A stretch of 64,000 nt of DNA. Source: Pontederia crassipes. Taxonomy: Eukaryota > Streptophyta > Magnoliopsida > Commelinales > Pontederiaceae. A model generated the notes under the pieces. That model did no database searches. It saw nothing but the letters and a program-made list of their open reading frames with translations, and was not told the DNA's origin. The stretch spans positions 5,151,001-5,215,000 of the forward strand of contig CM060191.1 of assembly GCA_030549335.1 (NCBI GenBank), given 5' to 3'. Positions 56,018 to 64,000 of this stretch are shown here, in pieces; within the stretch, counting starts at the first letter, position 1, and each line of letters opens with the position of its first letter. The position numbers and the translations under genes were made by a program.

Positions 56018-57640
56018 AGTGAATATTATTTTTTCATGATTAGAAAGCATTGATATTGTGAATTTCTTGGTAGTTTTACCAAAAATGGATTTAGCCTTAT
56101 TCTAACTAATATTTGATATATATCCCTAATTATTCTGCTTAGTCATCGTTCAAAACACTTATGGGAGATAAAAAAATAGTTAGTTGGTTTAGTTTTTTTG
56201 AGAGGAAGTTAGTTGGTTTAGTTAAGTGGGAACCTAGCTCCAGTTCACTCAAAGCAAATCAGGACAATTTGGATCATTTTCCCAAAAATTTGCTACATTT
56301 TTTCTTGTATTTTTTTCCTGTTCTTGATTTTTTATTATCTAATAATAGGAAATGAGAATTTTTTTAGGAAAAAAAATTCATAAATGTGAGGTGGTATAGT
56401 GTGAGATAGAGTGGTGGAGTGTGGTGTGTAATTAGAAAGTCAATGTTTAAATAATAAGATGTAAAAAATAATTGTATATAGATGAAAGTTTTATTTGTTA
56501 AAAAGTTTTTTTATCCTTTATTATATACAGTCTAATATCTAACGAGTAAAAAATAATTATTTTACCACAATATATTTTTGTCTGTTTAACTATTTTATTC
56601 ATCTGTTTTAAAAAATAAAAAATAATAGATAAATATATATATTCATATGAGAACAATAATAATTTATAAGGGGTTTAATTTGGTAACAAAAAATTGATTT
56701 CATTTGATAATAAAATAATAAAAATAATGATTCGCATTTCATCAATTGTGATGGTTGAAGGACTTTAACTATTTCATCTCACTTCTTACAATCAATCATG
56801 ATTTAATTAATCTCATTCTTTCATATTCCATGCCATCTTTTCAAATTTCTCGATTCAAACAAGACTTTCTCTTTTGAATTAATTAGTGAACTGTTCAATT
56901 GATTAATTAAACATGAGTAAAGCAATAGTTATAATCGTATTTATGACTTTCTCTTTTGAAGTTAATCTTGTTAACTTGTTAAATCAATTAGTATGCTTCA
57001 TTAACGACCTACTTAATGGTTCGTGCATTTCTTTTGGGAAAAAATATTCTTATTTTACAATATTCAACTTTTTTGGAGACATGATTAGGAGTTATAAATA
57101 AATTTACAATTTGCAAAGTGAGATTTTCTACTTTAAAACTAAATTATTGATGAAAAATATGAGTTAATAATTTAAAGATAATTATATAATTTCCAATTAT
57201 TAGTAGATAAGGTTTAGGGATTCAATTAGGAGTTTTGTAAAAAAATGTGTTTTAAATATGAAATAATGATTAAATTAATTGATGTATACAAAATGACTTG
57301 ACTTAAGATAATAAAATATGTAATTAATATCATTTATTGTATGGGATGGAGGAAGAGGAACAAGTTAGAAACAAAAGTGATTAATGTAGTTAGTCAGTTG
57401 TAATTTTAAACTTTTAAAAAAGATGAAATCAAATTATCTTACGGAGGAAAATATTTTATCACTTATTCTCCAAAACTGAATTAATCATATCCAAATATAT
57501 ATTTTTACATTATTATACATACAGATAATAAAAAAAAAGATTAAAAGGGTGCAAAACCTGGTCGCGTTAATTATGAAATTAAATAATCATAAACTCGTTT
57601 AGAGGGTAAAAAGCAACAAAAAAACCTGGTTAAAAAAAAA
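56018..57640. other. AT-rich spacer upstream of VPS35
   Basis: Nothing is recognised except AT-rich sequence. From about 57645 the DNA turns GC-rich, which is the likely VPS35 5' UTR. Confidence 0.4.
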
Positions 57641-57944
57641 TTTTTCCAGGCTGCTGTTCGCAGTACCCTGCGAGGCGGAAGGCCCCCCAAAATTACTACC
57701 CAAGCATCGAAGATTCCGATTTCCGCATCCCCCACCCGTTCGTCAAAATTCCCCAACCCTCCGCATCAATTTACGAGGCCATCGGCAACAAATCTCCTTC
57801 GAAAGCGATCGCGCCACCGCGCGCAGCGACCGGGATCTTACGCGCGAAATCTCAGCGGGGGTGGCCGTCGTCGTCCCAGGCGCCGGCGGGCAAATCGCCG
57901 AGCACCTCCTAGGCGATCGGTCGATCAGTCTTCGTCGGCGGAAG

Positions 57945-60900
57945 ATGTTGGCGGACGTGGAGGATGAGGAGAAGTGGCTGGCGGAGGGCATCGCCGGAAT
58001 CCAGCACAACGCCTTCTTCGTCCATCGCGCCCTGGTCCGCGAGATCCCCAAACTGCACTCGCTGGCCTTTTTCCTGATCCCAGTTTGTTCTGATCTCTTG
58101 TTTTCTTTTTTTTTGTGTTGTTAGGATTCGAACAATTTGAGGGATGCGCTCAAGTACTCGGCGCAGATGCTTTCCGAGCTTCGCACCTCCAATCTGTCAC
58201 CGCACAAATACTACGAGCTCTGTATGTGAATTCTTCTGGTTAGATTTCGCTTTTATTTTTGTTCTCTACGATGGGTTCTGACAATGTGCTTTGTTGATTT
58301 GGGGGAGAACAGATATGAGGGCGTTCGACGAGTTGAGGAGGGTGGAGATGTTCTTCATGGAGGAGACGAGGCGGGGTACCTTCTCGGTGATCGAACTGTA
58401 CGAGCTTGTGCAGCATGCGGGGAACATCTTGCCTAGGCTGTAAGTTCTTGAAACCTCTGCCCTTTGGCAATTTGATTTTCGCACAATATTATTGTCACCT
58501 GTAAAATAGTTGGCAGCTGCACTCTGGCGGTGGTGCGGTATATGTTTTTTAATCCAGCAGTATTTTTTATTCAAGCTGATCATGCTAAAATGTAAATCGT
58601 TATTTTCCTAGTTTTCTACTTCATATGAAATTACCAGGAACTTCAATACCTTGTTATGAACACTTTGCTAATTAGCGCATATATCTAATTGAAAACAGTA
58701 ATGATCACCTATCAAGAGTAGTGTTATCAATTTTTGCATTAGGCAAATAAACTGATTCAGAAATCTTAAAGATTTAAGTTTGCAGTAATCCTTATATTTC
58801 TGAAGGAAATTTATGAGTTCATAATTCTGGATTTTGGTTTACTCTTATCCATCTTTAGAACCTAGCAGTCTTCCTTTTCTCTAAATATGATCGCAATCTT
58901 ACTTTAGGGCACCATGGACCCGGATATAAGTTATAATTTCAGTAGTCTCTTCTGCCTATCATTTAAGTATTCAATGGTATAATTTCAATACTCTCTTGTC
59001 AAAAAATAATCTCTTGCCCTTCGTCATCTTTAGAACCTAGCATTCTTCCTTTTCTCTAAATATGATTGCAATCTTACTTTAGGGCACCATGGACCCGGAT
59101 ATAAGTTACAATTTCAGTAGTCTCTTCTGCCTATCATTTAAGGATTCAATGGTATCGGAAACATGGTCAGCACGCAGCTTATACATCAGGTTCCTTCCAG
59201 ACTTGGCGTCAGAGGAGTTTTGGACAGATTGTAGGCTCATTTGGCGATCACGGATACCGCTGAAAGTCAAGATCTTCGCTTGGCTTATGCGGCGGGGCCG
59301 GCTTCTCACCAGGACATATAGGGCACGCTGGGCACCCCACACGGACACGTCTTGCGTTTTGTGTGGCAAGGCAGAGGAGGACGTTGACCATCTATTTTTT
59401 GAGTGCCCGACAGCATGAGGCATCTGGCAGCGGATGGCCATTGGGGGTCCTTTCCCCCCGGACTCTCAGACCCTATGGCAGTCGTTTCGAGCATTGACAC
59501 GGCAGAGACAGAGATGGAGAGCGCCACTAGCATCTTTTTTGGCCGGTTCCTAGGCCTTATGGCTCCAGCGTAACCGGGTGATTTTTTGTGGGGAGCGATG
59601 TCACATGGAGCGTATTGTACACCACATCTCCTTCCTTCTTCGAGAGTGGGGTTTTGGGGTTTTGGATAGCTGATATACTTTTGCTTTTGCTCTGCTCTCA
59701 CTTTGAGAGCTTACACTTGTATATCATTTTCATCCCATAGTTATATATACACCGGATGACAACCACCTAACCTGGCGGTCATCCTTATTTCCCTCAAAAA
59801 AAAAAAAAGGATTCAATGGTATAATTTCAATACTCTCTTGTCAAAAGATAATCTCTTGCCCTTCGTAAATATTTCAAAAACACCTTTCTTAGTCATGTCA
59901 TATAAGGCTTCCATGTTATGATATCTTACCTTATCCAGGGTTTATCAACTTCGAGGCATGCAGCATCTTCAGGAAAAATATATAAGTTATAAGGAAGTAA
60001 CTTTGTCTTGAAAATTAATAAAGAAACAAGTTTCAGTCATGGATACATCAGCACAAATTTGTTTTTGTGTGTGCTAAATTCTAATCCAAGAATATTGATT
60101 CTATTATCAGACAGGGCTTAAGGCTCCAGAAAAAAAACTTGATGCAAATCCTGATCAGATTTGAATACTGTAACTCCAGTAACCAAAAAATGTAGCTACC
60201 ATGACCGTGATGAAAGACGACAAAAAAAATTATATGAGGAAATAAAGTCGGCACACTTCATCAGTTCCATTTGATTCATTTTGTTAATTTCAAGCTATTC
60301 CTTCCGTGGGGAAGTTTATCATGTTTTGAGTTAATCCCCCCAGTCCGACCAATTGCTTTTGAACCCGTCATTTTTTTGGAAAGCAAGTTCAAGTTAATTT
60401 TTATCAATGTGGTGTGCATAACCACCTATGAATTATCTAGGCACCCCACATATTGGGCACAACTAAGGAAGTCCTGGTTGGATATTATTCTTCATGAGAA
60501 TCTTATTTTATTATACTATGTGAAAATGGTCCGATCTCATGTTTAAAACACAACATCTCTATTATCTGTCTTCTGTCATGATTTCATTTCCTATTCTGTA
60601 TACATGCAAAAACTATAAACCAGTCTCCACATGCAAACAAACTGAATAGCACTAATTTTCTGTCTTGAGAATGAAATTAATTCTCTTTGCAACCAAAACC
60701 ATCAGGTAGTATAAGAAATGCAAATTAGAAGAATTTTTTCGGACTATTCGACCTTATCAAATTGTAAATGATATATCATGTTACATTATTCCACTTTTGA
60801 TTAAAATGATGTCTTGAAAAGAAAGAGAATCAATTATTTTGTGAACGATATTATTATTTCTAATCTAAAGGTGATTCGGGTCAGTTGCATCTCATATTTG

Positions 60901-63387
60901 TGATATTCTTGGAGTTCATGTAAATCTAGTTTGAATAGGAAGTTAATTCTATTCGCCATTCAACACTTTTTCGTTTCTGAGTTAATTACCATAATTCATA
61001 GTTGGGTTTCTTCCTTTTACTGCTCAATAATTCATTGCTTAAATTTAATATCTATTGCGTTTTCCTCGAGTGGTTATCTCATTTGCACATCTGAAAGCCA
61101 GATTGCCAATTTACCAGGTATCTCCTCTGCACAGCGGGTTCTGTATATATCAAATCAAAGGAGGCTCCTGCAAAGGATGTTCTTAAGGACCTTGTAGAAA
61201 TGTGTCGCGGCATCCAACATCCTGTACGCGGGCTTTTCTTAAGGAGTTACCTTTCTACTATAAGCAGGGATAAGTTGCCTGATATTGGCTCGGAGTATGA
61301 AGGGTGAGAAATCAACCAGGATAATGTTTTTTATGTTTTCACTGGTTATTTCACAAAATTGGTGATGCTTGAAATACTCTTGTTTGTTCTATCTTATAAA
61401 TTCTTCCTTGTCTAAAATTGAGGAGAATTGTCAAATGTGCATTTTCCTTTGACTCAAGTTTGACTTTGTTATAGTATGAACAAGCACTGTAAGGTGTAGG
61501 TTAATATACTTGTCCTAGGGATTTTTCTAGATTGTTTCATTTAGGTGTTAAGATTTTATGGAATCTTCTTTTTCTTTTATCTTGTAGAGGTGCTGAAACT
61601 GTCAATGATGCTGTGGAGTTTGTGCTTCAGAACTTCACAGAGATGAACAAACTCTGGGTTAGAATGCAACACCAGGTTGGTTCAAATGGAAGTCTTTCGC
61701 ATGTGGTTACATTGTTGTATTTGTATACATGTATGACATCTGAATACATGCATCCCATGGATATATCATGTTTTTCTGTCACAACATTGGTCGACATCCG
61801 TAACGGTCCCCACTTCATACTTTTGGGTATCTTGATTTGGTAAACAAAATCTGACTTTTTGATCTGCAGGGACCCACAAGGGAAAAAGAAAAGCGGGAGA
61901 AGGAAAGGAATGAACTTCGTGATCTAGTAATTTCAGTTCCTCAGAAATATGTTTTTTTTTCTAATCTAAGAGTTCAAACTGTTTGTCATGTCTAATTCTG
62001 TATTTTCTTTTCCGTGTCATTTTACCCTTCTAGGTAGGTAAAAACCTTCATGTTCTGAGCCAGCTTGAAGGTGTTGATCTGGATATGTACAAAGAAACAG
62101 TTCTACCCAGGATCCTGGAACAGGTCAGGAATTGCCATATTAATGAATGCAGTTACTTTCTCTCTAAAAAAGTGCAGGTATGTTCCTACTGGGATTTTAC
62201 TGGTGGATTTGGTTTGCAGGTTGTCAATTGCAAGGATGAGTTGGCACAATTTTACTTGATGGATTGCATAATTCAAGTATTTCCGGACGAGTATCACTTG
62301 CAAACTCTTGAAACATTATTAAGCGCATTTCCTCAGCTTCAGGTAGGTGAAACAGCTCAGCAAAACTTAGTTTAATTTCAAGGACTGAGTTTTACTATTC
62401 TGTGTGTGACTTTCTTCATTAATGTCCTATGTAAAATAGCATGATGAAATTATTGCTAGCTGTGATAAAACTGTCAAAATCCTGCTTCTGAAAGGATTTT
62501 GGTTGCTTCCTTACTGGCATCTTTACATCACTGCCTTTTTTCGAAAGACAATTGATAGGGATGTGCAAAAACATATTAATTAACCTACAGAAACGGGTGA
62601 AGTTTGAGAAAAATAATGTGAAATGTGTTAGGTGATATGAGTTCTCCTTGAAGTATATTTTACCTAATGACCCATCTTTTGCAGCCTGCTGTTGATATCA
62701 AAACAGTTCTTTCACGGCTCATGGATAGACTGTCAAACTATGCTGCCTCAAGTACAGAGGTAATGGTTTTTGCATGCTGATATAAAAATGGGTTTTTAGT
62801 CATTCTCATTTTCTGTTCTGACAGGTATTGCCAGAGTTCTTACAAGTAGAAGCATTCACCAAGTTGAGCAGTGCCATAGGAAAGGTGAATGCATTATATT
62901 CTATGTAGTTCTTTGTGATAATGTGCTGTTGTCTCTGGACTCTATACCATATGGTGCTGTTAAATGTATAACTTATCTTTCTCTTTCACTCTAAAGACTT
63001 ATCTATATATTTATCCTCATAAATTATGATTAATATATGATATACTTTTTCATGTGACATGCGTGCAATTATATGCACATTCTACTTTAGTGTTCCATCT
63101 AGATAATGACATGTTTTCCACTGTCATGTATTTTCAGAGGTTAATTTTTTCTTTTTTTAGAAGCTTTGTTTTGCTTCTTAATCTTGAATTAGGATCATCT
63201 AATGTCTCTTAAATCTTGTTTCTTACTGAATTATAGCCAAAATTTTTTATTTGGCAATTACAAAACTAGGCCATTCTTTGTCGGGAGTGGGGTATTGTTT
63301 AGCGTCTGTACTCTCCTTTTTTTGTCACTCTCCTCCGGAGAGCAATCACTTGTACATGACTCTTTTCTTATAGTGATATATATATAT

Positions 63388-63425
<38 letters not shown>

Positions 63426-64000
63426 GGGTGACAACCAAACTGCTTGTCATCCTTTTGCTCCTCAAAAAAAAAAAAGGCCATTTGAATAGTGTAAAGCATG
63501 TCATGAAGAATGAAAAAAATGATAAAATAATCATGAGCTTAATATATTCAAATATGTATAGAAGTTGTGTCCTGAGGTCCTCACTTTTACTTATGTCATC
63601 TCTGAAAACATTGATTTCAGATTCACCTGGATTTTTATGACGTAATAGGCTCGACGTTAGATTTTATCCTTTTAGAAAAGTTTCCCAGATGGTTAAATGT
63701 ATAATTTTCCCACCAGTATTAAAAAACCACGTAATAACCCATTACTGAGCTTGTCCGACCCTCCCAAATGGGGTCTTAATTTAGACAGTTGAATTACTCA
63801 CCCAATAGGTACTTCTCACACTTTTAATCACTTTATAGTGCTTTCTAGTATCATGCTAATAAGTTGGATAATTATGCTCTACTAATTTTTTCTTTCCAGT
63901 ATCATTTTTATTAGTATTCTTTGTTATGGCATTTGCAGGTCATCGAAGCACAGCTTGATATGCCAATTGTTGGAGCAATTACTCTCTATGTTTCTCTTCT
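57945..64000 (+). CDS. VPS35: VPS35 retromer subunit, 5' part (cut by window end)
   Basis: This is the core cargo-binding subunit of retromer, which recycles vacuolar sorting receptors from endosomes. Eleven exons are visible: 57945-58034, 58125-58221, 58313-58439, 61118-61303, 61588-61675, 61870-61926, 62034-62123, 62220-62342, 62685-62759, 62825-62884 and 63939-64000 (continuing). All are GT-AG and in phase, giving about 351 residues, a bit under half of the roughly 790 aa of plant VPS35. It begins [20 protein letters not shown], continues [20 protein letters not shown] and reaches [20 protein letters not shown], where PRLYLL is the conserved N-terminal VPS35 motif (about residues 102-107). 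Later comes [20 protein letters not shown] and [20 protein letters not shown] of the helical solenoid. Intron 3 (58440-61117) carries a tandem duplication split by a LINE, and intron 10 carries another LINE tail. Confidence 0.95.
58851..59866 (+). repeat. Tandem duplication (175-bp unit) in VPS35 intron 3, second copy split by a LINE
   Basis: Copy one is 58851-59025. Copy two is 59026-59155 and resumes at 59823-59866. Both contain ATCTTTAGAACCTAGCA, GGGCACCATGGACCCGGATA and CAATACTCTCTTGTCAAAA. Confidence 0.85.
59156..59806 (+). mobile_element. 5'-truncated L1-type LINE (end of ORF2 plus 3' UTR and poly-A)
   Basis: Flanks AAGGATTCAATGGTAT at 59140-59155 and 59807-59822 form a 16-bp target duplication. 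The insert codes for the C-terminal zinc-binding domain found at the end of plant LINE reverse transcriptases: [20 protein letters not shown], then [18 protein letters not shown] (C-x2-C, H-x4-C). The frame stops at about 59418, followed by a 3' UTR ending in GGATGACAACC, a GTCATCC block, CCCTC and a poly-A run. The catalytic reverse transcriptase domain is missing, so this is a dead copy. Confidence 0.85.
63276..63474 (+). mobile_element. LINE 3' tail with TA microsatellite, same family as the 59.2-kb copy
   Basis: It ends GGGTGACAACCAAACTGC, CTTGTCATCC, CTCCTC and poly-A, parallel to the 3' end of the 59156-59806 LINE. A (TA)n/(CATA)n run occupies 63374-63424. The flanks AGGCCATT at 63268-63275 and 63475-63482 are a possible 8-bp duplication, short for a LINE. 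It lies in VPS35 intron 10. Confidence 0.65.

Overview
This is a nuclear plant genome window, most likely from a monocot. Coding exons, especially first exons and the two ERF genes, are strongly GC-rich, while introns and intergenic DNA are very AT-rich. Introns follow GT-AG rules, Au-type SINEs and small DNA transposons are scattered throughout, and every recognised protein is plant-type. The species cannot be fixed from the sequence. A commelinid such as a member of Zingiberales or a palm is only a guess.

Layout. 1-14.2 kb has no gene I can defend. It holds Au-SINE copies, a 155-bp tandem duplication, some exon-like scraps near 8 kb, very long poly-C and CT tracts at 10.0-10.6 kb, and GC-rich non-coding islands. 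14.46-15.30 kb (+) is an intronless ERF repressor with a C-terminal EAR motif. 15.3-23.4 kb is AT-rich and contains nested foldback (Mutator-like) elements and a hAT-like non-autonomous element. 23.48-24.07 kb (-) is a second intronless EAR-type ERF, convergent with the first. 25.6-32 kb is AT-rich with degenerate repeats and a Tourist-like MITE. 32.93-40.08 kb (+) is a complete 13-exon glutamate:glyoxylate aminotransferase ending in the peroxisomal signal SRM. Its intron 8 carries an unusual SINE-gene chimera. 41.05-42.14 kb is a broken eEF1B-gamma fragment interrupted by a second hAT-like element. 42.82-50.16 kb (-) is a five-exon Yippee-like zinc-binding protein gene, and 50.83-54.13 kb (-) is a three-exon CAR-type C2-domain protein. 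57.95-64.00 kb (+) is the 5' part of the retromer gene VPS35, cut by the window edge, with LINE insertions in its introns.

Functional picture. The genes are ordinary plant housekeeping and regulatory genes: ethylene-response repressors, photorespiratory aminotransfer, a Yippee protein, Ca2+-dependent lipid binding in ABA signalling, and endosomal retromer sorting. They do not form a pathway. All exon junctions given here were read by eye from splice sites plus frame continuity. Summed exon lengths give in-frame proteins of 481 aa (GGAT), 127 aa (Yippee) and 162 aa (CAR), which match the usual family sizes as I know them.

The most distinctive content is in the retroposons: several ultra-short Au-SINE tails of about 35-45 bp with intact target-site duplications, truncated next to a stem-loop, and a SINE fused to about 390 bp of GC-rich, exon-like foreign sequence inside one 18-bp target-site duplication.
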